From: Azospirillum brasilense
GTDB lineage: Bacteria; Pseudomonadota; Alphaproteobacteria; Azospirillales; Azospirillaceae
Assembly: GCF_007827795.1 (NCBI RefSeq)
Contig: NZ_VITI01000009.1
Span: 1-64,000, forward strand
Reading direction: 5' to 3'
Length of the DNA: 64,000 nucleotides
Below are positions 9,842 to 20,921 of the stretch, piece after piece. The notes below the pieces were generated by a model, which worked only from the letters and a program-made list of their open reading frames with translations, did no database searches and was not told the origin of the DNA. A program made the translations under genes and the position numbers. Each line of letters opens with the position of its first letter. Position 1 is the first letter of the stretch.

Positions 9842-10030
9842 TCATTCCAGGAAGAAGGGGCGGTTGTGGCCTTCGCCGGACTGGTTGAAGCGGTCCGACG
9901 ACCAGAGGCCGTCCGGCTGCTCGTCCTGCGGATCGGAATTCCACTCGTCGTCCTCCCGCATCAGCAGGGTCAGGCCGTGGCCCATAAGGCCGGCCAGGGC
10001 GACGAAGGCGATCATCTGGGATTCGAGCAT
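9842..10030 (-). CDS. Small predicted membrane protein, 62 residues, unknown function
   Basis: I do not recognise this protein. It has one hydrophobic segment near the N-terminus (MIAFVALAGLMGHGLTLLM) followed by an acidic, polar C-terminal tail rich in D, E, N and Q. GGAG lies seven bases before the chosen ATG; ATG 10015 is an alternative. Two points support a real gene: the strong bidirectional terminator exactly at its stop, and two TATACCA-like half-sites about 90-110 bp upstream. It may be an accessory of the neighbouring OxlT, but that is only inference. Confidence 0.55.
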   Translation of the reverse strand: MLESQMIAFVALAGLMGHGLTLLMREDDEWNSDPQDEQPDGLWSSDRFNQSGEGHNRPFFLE

Positions 10031-10115
10031 GGGACGGGCTCCGGGCACTCGGGAGGGGCTTTGTTTCTTGTTGTGGTGCAGCATAGTGTGCCGGCTCAGG
10101 CTGCGCAATAGGATT

Positions 10116-10139
10116 TTGTATACCAGATAATGGATACCA
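10116..10139. promoter_or_regulatory. Two GntR-operator-like half-sites
   Basis: TTGTATACCA (10116-10125, one mismatch from TGGTATACCA) and TGGATACCA (10131-10139) lie close together. They could act on the minus-strand small gene about 90 bp away. The thiC promoter on the other side is the alternative target. Confidence 0.45.
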
Positions 10140-10223
10140 GAATCGCGTCAATTGCATTGATGAGGCGGGATTCGCCGCGAATGGGCGTTGACGCGGGTGG
10201 GGCGGATCGTTCAGCATGGCGAC

Positions 10224-12290
<2,067 letters not shown>

Positions 12291-12304
12291 CGGCTGAGTC
12301 GAAA

Positions 12305-12330
12305 AGGGGACGCCCTCGCGGGCGTCCCCT
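12305..12330 (+). terminator. Strong hairpin after thiC, no clear T-run
   Basis: AGGGGACGCC pairs perfectly with GGCGTCCCCT. The tail is not T-rich, so Rho-independent termination is less certain. It lies between convergent genes thiC and the second oxlT. Confidence 0.5.
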
Positions 12331-12340
12331 CGCTTCGGCT

Positions 12341-12366
12341 CCTTCCCCAGGCGGGGGAGGGGAAGA
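12341..12366. repeat. Dispersed GC-rich palindrome
   Basis: CTTCCCC and GGGGAAG arms around a GC core. It belongs to a loose family of CCCTCCCC/GGGGAGGG palindromes also found at about 15.3, 17.3, 32.5 and 43.0 kb. Confidence 0.5.
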
Positions 12367-12385
12367 GAGCGTCAGGACGTGGCCG

Positions 12386-13684
12386 TTACGCTTCGGCCGT
12401 CACGCTCCGGCCGCTGTGCGTGCCCAGCGACTCCGCCGCCATGCGGTTGCGCATCGGGCGCAGGACGAACAGCGCCAGCACGGCGGCCAGCGCGTTGACC
12501 CCGGCGGCCAGCAGGAAGACCGCGTGCCAGCTTCCCGTCGCGTCGGCGATGATGTTGGCGAAGGGGATCAGCAGCGCCGCCGTGCCCTTGGCGGTGTAGA
12601 GCAGCCCGGCGTTGCTCGCCGCGAACTTCGATCCGAAGGTGTCGGCGCAGCAGGCCGGGAACAGGCTGTAGATCTCGCCCCAGGCGAAGAAGACCAGACC
12701 GGTCAGCAGCACGAACGCCACCGGGTCGCGGCCGTAGAGGCTGAGCGCGACGATGCCCACCGCCTCGATGGCGAAAGCGATGAACATGGTGTTCTCGCGC
12801 CCGATGTGGTCGGACACCCAGCCGAAGAAAGGGCGCGTCAGCCCGTTCAGCACCCGGTCGATGGACAGGGCGAAGGTCAGGGCGGGCAGGGTCAGGCCGA
12901 GGATGCTGACCGGCGCATGGGCCAGCCCGAAATCCTGGGCGATCGGGCCGAGTTGCGCCGTCGCCATCAGCCCGCCGCCGGCCACCATCACGAACATGGC
13001 GTACATGACCCAGAAGACCGGGGTGCGGACCATCTGGCTCGGCGTGTACTGCCGCTGCGCGGGCGGGGCGGCGTATCCGCCGCGGGTGAGGGGAGCGGAG
13101 GGCGGCGCCACCAGCAGCCAAGCGAGCGCGAAGACGACCAGACCCTGGCCCAGCCCGAAAGCCATGAAGGTGGCCTCGTAGCCCGAGGTCTCGATCATCG
13201 TGGCGATGGGCACCACCGTCAGGGCGGAGCCGGCGCCGAAGCCCGCCGCGGTGATCCCGGCGGCCAGACCGCGACGGTCGGGAAACCACTTCAGCGCGTT
13301 GCCGACGCAGGTGCCGTAGACCGCGCCCGCCCCGATGCCGCCGATGGCCGCCGCGACGTAGAGCAGCAGCAACGAATCGGCCACCGCGTTCAACGCCCAG
13401 GAGGCGGCGCAAAGCACCGAGCCGAACAGCACGACGATCCGCGGGCCGAAGCGGTCCACGAACCAGCCCTCGACGGGCACCAGCCATGTTTCGGTGACGA
13501 TGAAGATGGTGAAGGCCACCTGGATGGCCGCACGGCCCCAGCCATGCTTGTCGTCGATGGGTTCGACGAAGAGGGTCCACCCGTACTGGAGATTGGCGAT
13601 CATCGACATGCAGATGACGCCGGCAAGCAACTGCATCCAACGCCCGCCGACAGGCAGGGCGCTTTGCGCACCGGTTTGGCGCAT
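12386..13684 (-). CDS. oxlT: Oxalate:formate antiporter-like MFS, second copy
   Basis: A 432-residue OFA-family MFS protein, paralogous to the one at 8421-9770. Shared segments include GGRWMQLLAGVICM, LQYGWTLFVEPI, GNALKWFPDRRGLA, SDHIGRENTMFIAF, WGEIYSLFPA and YTAKGTAALLIPF. Twelve membrane segments are visible. GGGAGGAACCAT precedes the ATG. It could move oxalate, formate or a related carboxylate such as glyoxylate or glycerate; it lies directly downstream of the glycerate pathway genes on the same strand, which leaves the substrate open. A TGGCATGCCA palindrome lies 116 bp upstream of its start. Confidence 0.88.
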   Translation of the reverse strand: MRQTGAQSALPVGGRWMQLLAGVICMSMIANLQYGWTLFVEPIDDKHGWGRAAIQVAFTIFIVTETWLVPVEGWFVDRFGPRIVVLFGSVLCAASWALNAVADSLLLLYVAAAIGGIGAGAVYGTCVGNALKWFPDRRGLAAGITAAGFGAGSALTVVPIATMIETSGYEATFMAFGLGQGLVVFALAWLLVAPPSAPLTRGGYAAPPAQRQYTPSQMVRTPVFWVMYAMFVMVAGGGLMATAQLGPIAQDFGLAHAPVSILGLTLPALTFALSIDRVLNGLTRPFFGWVSDHIGRENTMFIAFAIEAVGIVALSLYGRDPVAFVLLTGLVFFAWGEIYSLFPACCADTFGSKFAASNAGLLYTAKGTAALLIPFANIIADATGSWHAVFLLAAGVNALAAVLALFVLRPMRNRMAAESLGTHSGRSVTAEA

Positions 13685-13799
13685 ATGGTTCCTCCCGGAT
13701 GGTCCGCGATCTCGTTCTTGTCCTGGCGCGCGCGGGGTGCGTTCGGTGCCCGACCGCTTCGCTTTATCCTTCGAACGGGGCAGCCCGGCTGCATGCTGT

Positions 13800-13809
13800 T
13801 GGCATGCCA
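13800..13809. promoter_or_regulatory. Candidate GntR operator upstream of second oxlT
   Basis: The perfect 10-bp palindrome TGGCATGCCA lies 116 bp before the antiporter start. The identical ten bases recur at 26136-26145 before the TauE/SafE gene. Confidence 0.55.
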
Positions 13810-13914
13810 GACGCCGTATTCGTGATGCCTTGACGGTGAGTGTGGCGGATAATCCGTGGAGTCATCAACAAATTTTCGTGAGCGAGCGCCGCCCTGGCCA
13901 TAAGTGATATATTA

Positions 13915-13940
13915 AATCGGCTGGCGGCGCCCCGCCGATT
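13915..13940 (-). terminator. Terminator-like hairpin at the end of the glycerate kinase gene
   Basis: On the minus strand AATCGGC pairs with GCCGATT around a GC-rich loop and is followed by TAATATATC. The stem overlaps the stop codon. It separates the glycerate operon from the second oxlT. Confidence 0.55.
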
Positions 13941-15201
13941 ACACGACCAGAACGGCCCGGAAGTCGTTGACGTTGGTCAGGGTCGGCCCGGTCACCAGCA
14001 GGTCGCCAAGCGCGCTGAAGAAGCTGTAGCCGTCGTTGTCGGCCAGCCTCTCCTTGGCGTTGACGCCGGCCTCGGCGGCGCGGGCCAGCGTGTCGGGGCC
14101 GAGCAGGGCGCCGGCGTTGTCCTCCGTCCCGTCGATGCCGTCGGTGTCGGCGGCCAGCGCGTGGACGCCCTTCATGCCATCCAGCGCCACGGTCAGCGCC
14201 AGCAGGAACTCGGCGTTGCGCCCGCCGCGGCCCTTGCCGCGCACGGTCACCGTGGTCTCGCCGCCGGACAGCAGGACGCAGGGCTTGGCGGCGGGCTGGT
14301 CGTGCTCGACGATCTGGCGGGCGATGCCGGCATGGACCAGCGCGACTTCGCGCGACTCACCCTCCAGGGCGTTGCCGAGGATGACCGGGGTGACGCCGGC
14401 CTTGCGGGCGACCTCCGCCGCGCGCTCCAACGCCATCTGCGGGGTGGCGACGAGGATGGTGCTGACACGCTCCAGCCGCGGGTCGCCGGGCTTCGGGCTC
14501 TCGTCGCTCCCGGCCAGCAGATGGTCCATGACCGGCTGCGGCGGGGTGATGCCGTACTTCTCCAGCACGGCCAGCGCATCGGCGTAGCTGGTCGGATCGG
14601 GCACGGTGGGGCCGGAGGCGATCACCGACAGGTCGTCGCCCGGCACATCGGAGATGACCAGGGAAACCACCCGCGCCTTGGTCGCCGCGGCCAGCCGCCC
14701 GCCCTTGATGGCGGACAGGTGCTTGCGCACGCAGTTCATCTCGGTGATGTTCGCGCCGGAGCGGAGCAGCGCCTTGGACACCGCCTGCTTGTCGGCCATC
14801 GAGATGCCTGGTGCTGGCAGGGCCAGCAGGGCGGAACCGCCGCCGGAGATCAAGCAGAGCATCAGATCGTCGGGGCCGAGCGAGGCAGCGATGTCGAGGA
14901 TGCGCTTTGCCGCCTGCTGGCCGGCCTCGTCGGGCACGGGGTGCGACGCTTCGACCACCTCGATCCGCTCGCACGGCACGTTGTGGCCGTAGCGGGTGAC
15001 GACCAGACCGGACAGCGGACCCTTCCAGTGTTCCTCCACCGCCTTCGCCATGGAGGCCGCGGCCTTGCCGGCACCGACGACGACCGTGCGGCCCTTCGGC
15101 GGTTCCGGAAGATGCGGCGGCACGCACAGCGCCGGCTGCGCCGAGGCGACGGCGGCGCGGAACATGTCGGTCAGGAGCGCGCGGGGATCGGTGGTCGTCA
15201 T
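13939..15201 (-). CDS. ttuD: Glycerate 2-kinase (MOFRL family)
   Basis: Phosphorylates D-glycerate, the product of GlxR, to 2-phosphoglycerate, which enters lower glycolysis. The 420-residue protein has the DUF4147 N-terminal domain (VVVGAGKAAASMAKAVEEHW, LISGGGSALL, NCVRKHLSAIKGGRLA) and the C-terminal MOFRL domain (LLSGGETTVTVRGKGRGGRN, AADTDGIDGTEDNAGA). ATG 15201 begins the conserved family N-terminus; an upstream in-frame start at 15255 gives an unlikely basic leader. It is the last gene of the gcl-hyi-glxR-ttuD series. The symbol follows common use; gckA is a synonym. Confidence 0.92.
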   Translation of the reverse strand: MTTTDPRALLTDMFRAAVASAQPALCVPPHLPEPPKGRTVVVGAGKAAASMAKAVEEHWKGPLSGLVVTRYGHNVPCERIEVVEASHPVPDEAGQQAAKRILDIAASLGPDDLMLCLISGGGSALLALPAPGISMADKQAVSKALLRSGANITEMNCVRKHLSAIKGGRLAAATKARVVSLVISDVPGDDLSVIASGPTVPDPTSYADALAVLEKYGITPPQPVMDHLLAGSDESPKPGDPRLERVSTILVATPQMALERAAEVARKAGVTPVILGNALEGESREVALVHAGIARQIVEHDQPAAKPCVLLSGGETTVTVRGKGRGGRNAEFLLALTVALDGMKGVHALAADTDGIDGTEDNAGALLGPDTLARAAEAGVNAKERLADNDGYSFFSALGDLLVTGPTLTNVNDFRAVLVV

Positions 15202-15307
15202 GGTCTGGTTCTGTCCCTTCCCTGAGCCGCGCCGTTCACCGGCGCCGGTCCTCATGTGCTGGGAATGCTAACGGATTTGGCGCGGGGGGCAATGGGGTGG
15301 GAGCGCT

Positions 15308-15424
15308 TTGTAAACCCTCTTCCCTCCGGGGAGAGGGGAGGGTGAGGGGGATGTGCGTGGCGGCACGTTCGGCAAAAGCGCAACCCCCTCACCCCAACCC
15401 TCTCCCCAGAGGGGAGAGGGGGTT
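15308..15424. repeat. Paired GC-rich palindromic element between glxR and ttuD
   Basis: Two arms built from GGGGAGAGGGGAGGG and CCCTCTCCCC with TGAGGGGG / CCCCCTCACC stretches face each other across about 40 bp. The element fills most of the 235-bp gap. It looks like a dispersed REP-type repeat rather than a simple terminator. Confidence 0.65.
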
Positions 15425-15436
15425 ATCACTCCAACC

Positions 15437-16345
15437 TCACTCCGCGGGTTCGGTCACGCGGTGGTTCTGGCCGATCTCATGGTTGGCAAGCAGCTCCAGC
15501 GCGCGGACCATGCCGGAGTGGTCCCACGCCTTGCCGCCCTGGGCGGCGCAGGCGTTGAACAGCTCCTGGCAGGTCGCCGTGTTGGGCAGCGACACGCCGA
15601 GCGCGCGGGCGCCGGACAGGGCCAGGTTCAGGTCCTTCTGGTGCAGCTCGATGCGGAAACCCGGATCGAAGGTGCGCTTCACCATGCGCTCGCCATGCAC
15701 CTCCAGGATGCGCGAGGAGGCGAAGCCGCCCATCAGGGCCTGACGGACCTTCGCCGGGTCGGCGCCGGCCTTGGACGCGAACAGCAAGGCCTCGCCCACC
15801 GCCTCGATGGTCAGGGCGACAACGATCTGGTTGGCCACCTTCGTCGTCTGGCCGTCGCCGTTGCCGCCGACCAGCGTGATGTTCTTGCCCATTTTCTCGA
15901 ACAGCGGCTTCACCGTCTCGAAGGCCTTGTCCGGACCGCCGACCATGATGGTCAGCGAGGCGGCCTTGGCGCCGACCTCACCGCCGGACACCGGGGCGTC
16001 GAGATAGTCGCAGCCCAGCTCATTGATGCGCTGGGCGAAGGCCTTCGTCTCGATCGGGGAGATCGAGGACATGTCCACGATGATCTTACCGGCGGACAGA
16101 CCCTCGGCGACGCCGTTCGGGCCGAACAGGGCGGCCTGCACATGGGGAGTGTCGGGCACCATCGTGAAGACGATGTCGGCCTTCTGCGCCACCTCGCGGC
16201 TGGAGCCGCAGGCGGTGGCGCCCTTGGCGAGCAGGTCTTCCGGGGCCGGGTTGATGTCGTAGACGAACAGGGTGTGGCCGGCGTCGGCCAGATGACCGGC
16301 CATGGGGCGGCCCATGATGCCGAGACCGATGAATCCAATGTTCAT
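15437..16345 (-). CDS. glxR: Tartronate semialdehyde reductase (2-hydroxy-3-oxopropionate reductase)
   Basis: Reduces tartronate semialdehyde, made by Gcl, to D-glycerate with NAD(P)H. The 302-residue protein belongs to the beta-hydroxyacid dehydrogenase family: dinucleotide site GFIGLGIMGRPMAGHL at the N-terminus, substrate motif DAPVSGGEVGA near residue 118, and the catalytic Lys region GNGDGQTTKVANQ near 170. GAGGACACAGCC precedes the ATG. Its place between hyi and the glycerate kinase gene makes the tartronate semialdehyde role more likely than 3-hydroxyisobutyrate. garR is an equally valid symbol. Confidence 0.93.
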   Translation of the reverse strand: MNIGFIGLGIMGRPMAGHLADAGHTLFVYDINPAPEDLLAKGATACGSSREVAQKADIVFTMVPDTPHVQAALFGPNGVAEGLSAGKIIVDMSSISPIETKAFAQRINELGCDYLDAPVSGGEVGAKAASLTIMVGGPDKAFETVKPLFEKMGKNITLVGGNGDGQTTKVANQIVVALTIEAVGEALLFASKAGADPAKVRQALMGGFASSRILEVHGERMVKRTFDPGFRIELHQKDLNLALSGARALGVSLPNTATCQELFNACAAQGGKAWDHSGMVRALELLANHEIGQNHRVTEPAE

Positions 16346-16408
16346 GGCTGTGTCCTCAAATCTTCTGTGTTCGGGCGGTCGAAGGGGATGGCGATCAGGC
16401 GGCGGCCA

Positions 16409-17206
16409 TCAGGCGGCGACGGTCTCGCCGGGCGTGGCGGCGCGCATCCAGCCCAGCCCTTCGCTGGTCCCCTTGGCCGGCTTGTACTCGCAGCCGACCC
16501 AGCCGTCGTAGCCGATCCGGTCGAGCGCCGCGAAGACGAAGGGGTAGTTGATCTCGCCGGTGCCCGGCTCGTTGCGGCCCGGATTGTCGGCGATCTGGAC
16601 ATGCGCGATCTTCGGCAGCAGGCGCTGGATGGTCGGGACGAGATCGCCCTCCATGATCTGCATGTGATAGACGTCGTATTGGATGAAGAGGTTGTCGGAG
16701 CCGACGGCCTCCAGAATCCGTTCCGCCTGCGCGGTGTTGGTCAGGTAGAAGCCCGGAATGTCGCGGGTGTTGATCGGCTCGATCAGGAAGCGGATGCCGG
16801 CCTGCTTCAGCGCCTTGGAGGCGAAGGACAGGTTGTCGACGAAGGTGCGCTCCAGCGCGTCCGCCGCCACACCCGCCGGGGTCTTGCCGGCGAGGCAGTT
16901 GATCTGCTTGCAGCGCAGCGCCGTGGCGTATTCGATGGCGCGGCCCACCCCGTCCTGGAACTCACCCACGCGGTCCGGCAGGACGGCGATGCCGCGCTCG
17001 CCCGCGTCCCAGTCGCCCGCCGGCAGGTTGTGCAGGACCTGGGTCAGCCGGTTGGCGGCCAGCCGCTCGGCCAGCGCCTCCTTTTCGAAGGCATAGGGGA
17101 ACAGATACTCGACGCCGGTGAAGCCGTCCTTCGCCGCCGCGGCGAAGCGGTCGAGGAAGGGCAGCTCGTTGTAGAGCATCGTCAGGTTGGCGGCGAACTT
17201 GGGCAT
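16409..17206 (-). CDS. hyi: Hydroxypyruvate isomerase
   Basis: Interconverts hydroxypyruvate and tartronate semialdehyde and normally travels with Gcl. The 265-residue TIM-barrel protein of the AP-endonuclease-2-like family begins MPKFAANLTMLYNELPFLDR and carries the metal-ligand regions LIEPINTRDIPG, QYDVYHMQIMEGD and HVQIADNPGRNEPG. GGGAGAG is placed six bases before ATG 17206. Length and motifs are typical. It lies 63 bp upstream of glxR on the same strand. Confidence 0.93.
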   Translation of the reverse strand: MPKFAANLTMLYNELPFLDRFAAAAKDGFTGVEYLFPYAFEKEALAERLAANRLTQVLHNLPAGDWDAGERGIAVLPDRVGEFQDGVGRAIEYATALRCKQINCLAGKTPAGVAADALERTFVDNLSFASKALKQAGIRFLIEPINTRDIPGFYLTNTAQAERILEAVGSDNLFIQYDVYHMQIMEGDLVPTIQRLLPKIAHVQIADNPGRNEPGTGEINYPFVFAALDRIGYDGWVGCEYKPAKGTSEGLGWMRAATPGETVAA

Positions 17207-17331
17207 GTCTCTCTCCCGGATGTTCGTTACAGGCTTGGCCGGTTGGCGGTCAGGATCGAAGGGCGATGACGGAGGCGTCAACGTGGCGGTCGCCTTTTTT
17301 TCACCCTGCGGAACTGTGGATCTGGGGAAGC

Positions 17332-17408
17332 CGCTTGCCCCCACCCTGACCCTCCTCCGCTGGGCGGGGGAGGGAAGGGGCCCATGCGCAGCATGGGAAG
17401 GGGGGCAA
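17332..17408. repeat. GC-rich palindromic element between gcl and hyi
   Basis: Segments such as CCTCCTCCGCTGGGCGGGGG and GCCCATGCGCAGCATGGG form nested hairpins. The general pattern matches the elements at 15.3 kb and 43.0 kb. Confidence 0.55.
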
Positions 17409-17419
17409 CCGGCTGCCGA

Positions 17420-19189
17420 TCAGACCCGCACCAGCTCCGGCTCGTCCGCGGGCACGTCCAGCACGTCCTCGAACTCGGTGATGTTGTTGATCTCCGTGCC
17501 CATGGCGATGTTGGTGACCCGCTCCAGGATGACCTCGACGACCACCGGAACCTGGAACTCGTCCATCCACTGCTGCGCTTGCGCGAAGGCGGATTGCAGG
17601 TTGTCCGGATCGGTGACGCGGATGGCCTTGCAGCCGAGACCCTCGGCCACCGCGACGTGGTCGACGCCGTAGACGCCGATTTCCGGGGCGTTGATGTTCT
17701 CGAAGGAGAGCTGGACCTGGAAGTCCATCTGGAAGGCGCGCTGCGCCTGCCGGATCAGCCCGAGATAGCTGTTGTTCACCAGGACGTGGATGTAGGGCAG
17801 CTTGAACTGGGCGCCCACCGCCAGCTCCTCGATCAGGAACTGGAAGTCGTAGTCGCCGGACAGAGCGACGATCTTGCGCTTCGGATCGGCCACCCGCACG
17901 CCGAGCGCCGCCGGCAGGGTCCAGCCGAGCGGACCGGCCTGACCGCAATTGATCCAATGGCGCGGCTTGTAGACGTGCAGGAACTGCGCGCCGGCGATCT
18001 GCGACAGGCCGATGGTCGAGACGTAGCAGACGTCCTCGCCAAAGGCGCTGTTCATCTCCTGATAGACGCGCTGCGGCTTGATCGGCACGTTGGCGAAGTC
18101 GGACTTGCGCAGCATGGAGCGCTTGCGGACCTGGCAGGTCTTCACCCACTCCGACCAGTCGCGCAGCTTGCCGGCGGCCTTCCACTCCTTCGCCACCTCG
18201 ATGAAGAGGTCGAGGGCGGCTCCGGCGTCCGACACGATGCCCAGGTCCGGCGCGAAGACGCGGCCGATCTGGGTCGGCTCGATGTCCACATGCACGAACT
18301 TGCGGCCCTTGGTGTAGACGTCGACCGAACCGGTGTGGCGGTTGGCCCAGCGGTTGCCGATGCCCAGAACCACGTCGGACGCCAGCATGGCGGCGTTGCC
18401 ATAGCGGTGGGCGGTCTGCAGACCGACCATGCCGGCCATCAGCGGGTGATCGTCCGGAATGGCGCCCCAGGCCATCAGGGTCGGGATGACCGGCAGGCCG
18501 GCGATCTCGGCGAATTCGACCAGACGGTCGCTGGCGTCGGCGTTGATGATGCCGCCGCCGGCCACCAGCAGCGGCCGCTCCGCCGCGTTCAGCATTTCCA
18601 GCGCCTTCTCGACCTGGGCGCGGGTCGCCGCCGGCTTGTAGGTGGGCAGCGGCTGGTAGGTGTCGGGATCGAACTCGATCTCGGCCATCTGCACGTCGAT
18701 CGGCAGGTCGAGCAGCACCGGGCCGGGCCGGCCGGAGCGCATCAGGTGGAAGGCCTGCTGGAAGGCGTAGGGGACCTGCCCCGGCTCCAGCACGGTGACG
18801 GCCCACTTGGCGACCGGCTTGGCGATGGACGGGATGTCCACGGCCTGGAAATCCTCCTTGTGCAGGCGGGCGCGCGGCGCCTGGCCGGTGATGCACAGGA
18901 TCGGAATGGAGTCGGCGGAGGCCGAATAGAGGCCCGTGATCATGTCGGTGCCGGCGGGGCCGGAGGTACCGATGCAGACGCCGATGTTGCCGGCCTTGGC
19001 GCGCGTGTAGCCTTCGGCCATGTGCGACGCGCCTTCGACATGGCGCGCAAGAACGTGGCCGATGCGGCCGTTGCGTTGCAGCGCCGCGTAGAACGGATTG
19101 ATGGCCGCTCCGGGGACGCCAAAGCAAACGGACACGCCTTCTTTTTCCAGGACATGCACCGCCGCTTCAATCGCCATCATCCTAGCCAT
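17420..19189 (-). CDS. gcl: Glyoxylate carboligase (tartronate-semialdehyde synthase)
   Basis: A ThDP- and FAD-binding enzyme that joins two glyoxylate molecules to tartronate semialdehyde and CO2. The 589-residue protein starts [19 protein letters not shown]. It has valine at the position usually occupied by the ThDP-activating Glu ([12 protein letters not shown]), a known Gcl trait, and the diphosphate-binding region [14 protein letters not shown] with [20 protein letters not shown] eight bases upstream sets the start; the frame stays open much further upstream but without a site. It heads the gcl-hyi-glxR-ttuD operon and is divergent from thiE. Confidence 0.95.
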   Translation of the reverse strand: MARMMAIEAAVHVLEKEGVSVCFGVPGAAINPFYAALQRNGRIGHVLARHVEGASHMAEGYTRAKAGNIGVCIGTSGPAGTDMITGLYSASADSIPILCITGQAPRARLHKEDFQAVDIPSIAKPVAKWAVTVLEPGQVPYAFQQAFHLMRSGRPGPVLLDLPIDVQMAEIEFDPDTYQPLPTYKPAATRAQVEKALEMLNAAERPLLVAGGGIINADASDRLVEFAEIAGLPVIPTLMAWGAIPDDHPLMAGMVGLQTAHRYGNAAMLASDVVLGIGNRWANRHTGSVDVYTKGRKFVHVDIEPTQIGRVFAPDLGIVSDAGAALDLFIEVAKEWKAAGKLRDWSEWVKTCQVRKRSMLRKSDFANVPIKPQRVYQEMNSAFGEDVCYVSTIGLSQIAGAQFLHVYKPRHWINCGQAGPLGWTLPAALGVRVADPKRKIVALSGDYDFQFLIEELAVGAQFKLPYIHVLVNNSYLGLIRQAQRAFQMDFQVQLSFENINAPEIGVYGVDHVAVAEGLGCKAIRVTDPDNLQSAFAQAQQWMDEFQVPVVVEVILERVTNIAMGTEINNITEFEDVLDVPADEPELVRV

Positions 19190-19286
19190 GGCTTGGTCTC
19201 CTCCCTCGCGTAACGGGTCGCTGTTGCGTTGGATTGAGCTTTCATCAACGGGGCGGCTATTGGCAAAGTGTTGGCGAATCCTTTCC

Positions 19287-19304
19287 GCGTGATGGAAATC
19301 ACGC
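19287..19304. promoter_or_regulatory. CRP/FNR-like palindrome in the gcl/thiE intergenic region
   Basis: GCGTGATGGAAATCACGC is an 18-bp perfect inverted repeat around GGAA. Its GTGA-N6-TCAC core matches the CRP/FNR family layout. It lies about 100 bp from both gcl and thiE starts, so it may act on either. Confidence 0.5.
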
Positions 19305-19384
19305 CGAACGGGGCAGTCCTTCACGGCGCGCCGGACAATTATGCTGCACTTGCACAGTCCCGATGGCGCTGTCATCGTGATCGG

Positions 19385-20008
19385 ATGATGGCGATCCCGA
19401 GTCCCCGCCTTTTGGCGATCACGGACCGGCGGCAGGCGGCGCAGCCCTTGCCGGATCTGGCGGCGCGCCTGTTCGCCGGGGGCTTGCGCTGGCTGTCGCT
19501 GCGCGAAAAGGATCTGGACGAATCCCGGCAGGTCGCCCTGGCCCACGCGCTGGTGCAACGGGCGCGGCCCTGGGGGGCGCTGGTCACGCTGCACGGTGAT
19601 CCCGATCTCGCGCTGGCCGCCGGGACGGACGGGGTTCACCTGCCGGAGGGGGCCGACGTGGCGGCGGCTCGGCGGCGGCTCGGCCCCGGCGCCCTGGTCG
19701 GGCTTTCCGCCCATGACGCGGACGGGATTCGCCGCGCCGCGGCGGGTGGGGCGGACTACGTCACGCTGTCACCCATCTTTCCGTCGCCGAGCAAGCCGGG
19801 CTACGGCCCGCCGGTCGGGACGGAGGGGTTGAGACGCTTGGCCGCGGATGCTTCCCTTCCCATCATCGCGCTCGGCGGCGTGGAGTCGGGCAATATCGGA
19901 GAGTGTCTGGCCGCGGGGGCCGTCGGAGTGGCGGTCATGGGCGCGTTGATGCGGACGCCGGACCGCCTGCCCGACCTGCTCAAGGCCTTGAAAGGCGGAC
20001 AACCGTAG
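19385..20008 (+). CDS. thiE: Thiamine phosphate synthase (ThiE/TenI family)
   Basis: Joins HMP diphosphate and thiazole phosphate to thiamine phosphate. The 207-residue TIM barrel shows the family motifs [51 protein letters not shown] and ALGGV. ATG 19385 or ATG 19388 begins the conserved region; an upstream GTG at 19268 would add an unconserved 39-residue leader that spans the palindrome. TenI-like paralogues that lack synthase activity are possible, since GLSAHD differs slightly from the usual IGVS motif. It is separated from thiC by 7 kb. Confidence 0.82.
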   Translation: MMAIPSPRLLAITDRRQAAQPLPDLAARLFAGGLRWLSLREKDLDESRQVALAHALVQRARPWGALVTLHGDPDLALAAGTDGVHLPEGADVAAARRRLGPGALVGLSAHDADGIRRAAAGGADYVTLSPIFPSPSKPGYGPPVGTEGLRRLAADASLPIIALGGVESGNIGECLAAGAVGVAVMGALMRTPDRLPDLLKALKGGQP

Positions 20009-20077
20009 GGAAGAGCAGCGAACGGAAACGCTCTTTCCTTATCGTGGTCCTGGACTTTTCAGCCCGAAGTGTGCATC

Positions 20078-20092
20078 TGGTATCTCATATAC
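20078..20092. promoter_or_regulatory. Possible autoregulatory site before the GntR gene
   Basis: TGGTATCTCATATAC combines a TGGTAT half-site with an inverted GTAT/ATAC pair. It lies about 90 bp before the regulator start. The match to TGGYATRCCA is partial. Confidence 0.4.
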
Positions 20093-20178
20093 GAAAACGA
20101 TGCGATGCCTTTCGCACGACCGGGCCGGCGCACACTGGGGTGCTTCCGGACGGCCAGCATTGAGGAACGGTGCCGACC

Positions 20179-20868
20179 ATGAACCCTCCGCCGATCAACG
20201 TCCAGCCGCTCGACACCGGATCGACCTTCCGCGCTCAAGCGTATCATGCGTTGAAGCAAGCCATCTCGCAAATGGACATCTACGACCATAACGACGAGAT
20301 CCGGCTTGAGGAGCGGCAGCTCAGCGAGTTGCTGGGAGTCAGCCGGACGCCGATCCGCGAGGCGCTGACCCTGCTGGAGCAGGAGGGGTTCATCCGGCTC
20401 CAGCCGCGCCGGGGCATCTTCGTCATCCGCAAGACCAAGGCCGAGATCGTCGAGATGATCCAGGTCTGGGCGGCGCTGGAGAGCATGGCCGGGCGGATGG
20501 TCGCGACGCAGGCCACCGACGAGGACATCCGCACCCTGTGGGATCTGTTCCGCAACTTCGAGATGCGGAACCCCAAGGAGCATGTCAACGAATACTCCGA
20601 CGCCAACATCGCCTTCCACAAGAGCATCATCCGGCTCAGCGGGTCCAAGCTGATCCAGGAAATGACCGACAACCTGTTCATCCACATCCGCGCCATCCGC
20701 AAGCTGACCATCGGCCAGGCCAACCGGGTGGAGCGGTCGATCAACGACCACAAGGAAATCATCAAGGCCCTGGAACGCCGCGACGTCGATCAGGCCGAAC
20801 ACCTGATCCGCGAGCACACGCTGGGTCTGGCGGCGCATGTCGAGAAGCATTGCGACTTCCTGGAGTGA
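20179..20868 (+). CDS. GntR-family regulator with FCD domain
   Basis: A 229-residue FadR-subfamily repressor. The winged helix-turn-helix lies at about residues 15-80 (LEERQLSELLGVSRTPIREALTLL), followed by an all-helical FCD effector domain whose metal-site residues include D and H in SDANIAFHKSI and later H residues. FCD proteins often bind carboxylic acids. ATG 20179 is chosen; an in-frame GTG at 20170 sits too close to GAGGA. The C-terminal 24 residues match the truncated regulator at the left window edge. It is a candidate regulator of the TGGYATRCCA sites in this window. Confidence 0.9.
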   Translation: MNPPPINVQPLDTGSTFRAQAYHALKQAISQMDIYDHNDEIRLEERQLSELLGVSRTPIREALTLLEQEGFIRLQPRRGIFVIRKTKAEIVEMIQVWAALESMAGRMVATQATDEDIRTLWDLFRNFEMRNPKEHVNEYSDANIAFHKSIIRLSGSKLIQEMTDNLFIHIRAIRKLTIGQANRVERSINDHKEIIKALERRDVDQAEHLIREHTLGLAAHVEKHCDFLE

Positions 20869-20921
20869 TCCTGACGTGACGGCGCCCCGCCCCCGGTGAG
20901 GGGGAAAGGGCGCCCACGGGG

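Noticed and set aside
17420..19714. A 764-residue form of glyoxylate carboligase starting at 19714
   Set aside because: The extra N-terminal part is antisense to thiE, unconserved, and lacks a ribosome site; ATG 19189 has GGGAGGAG.
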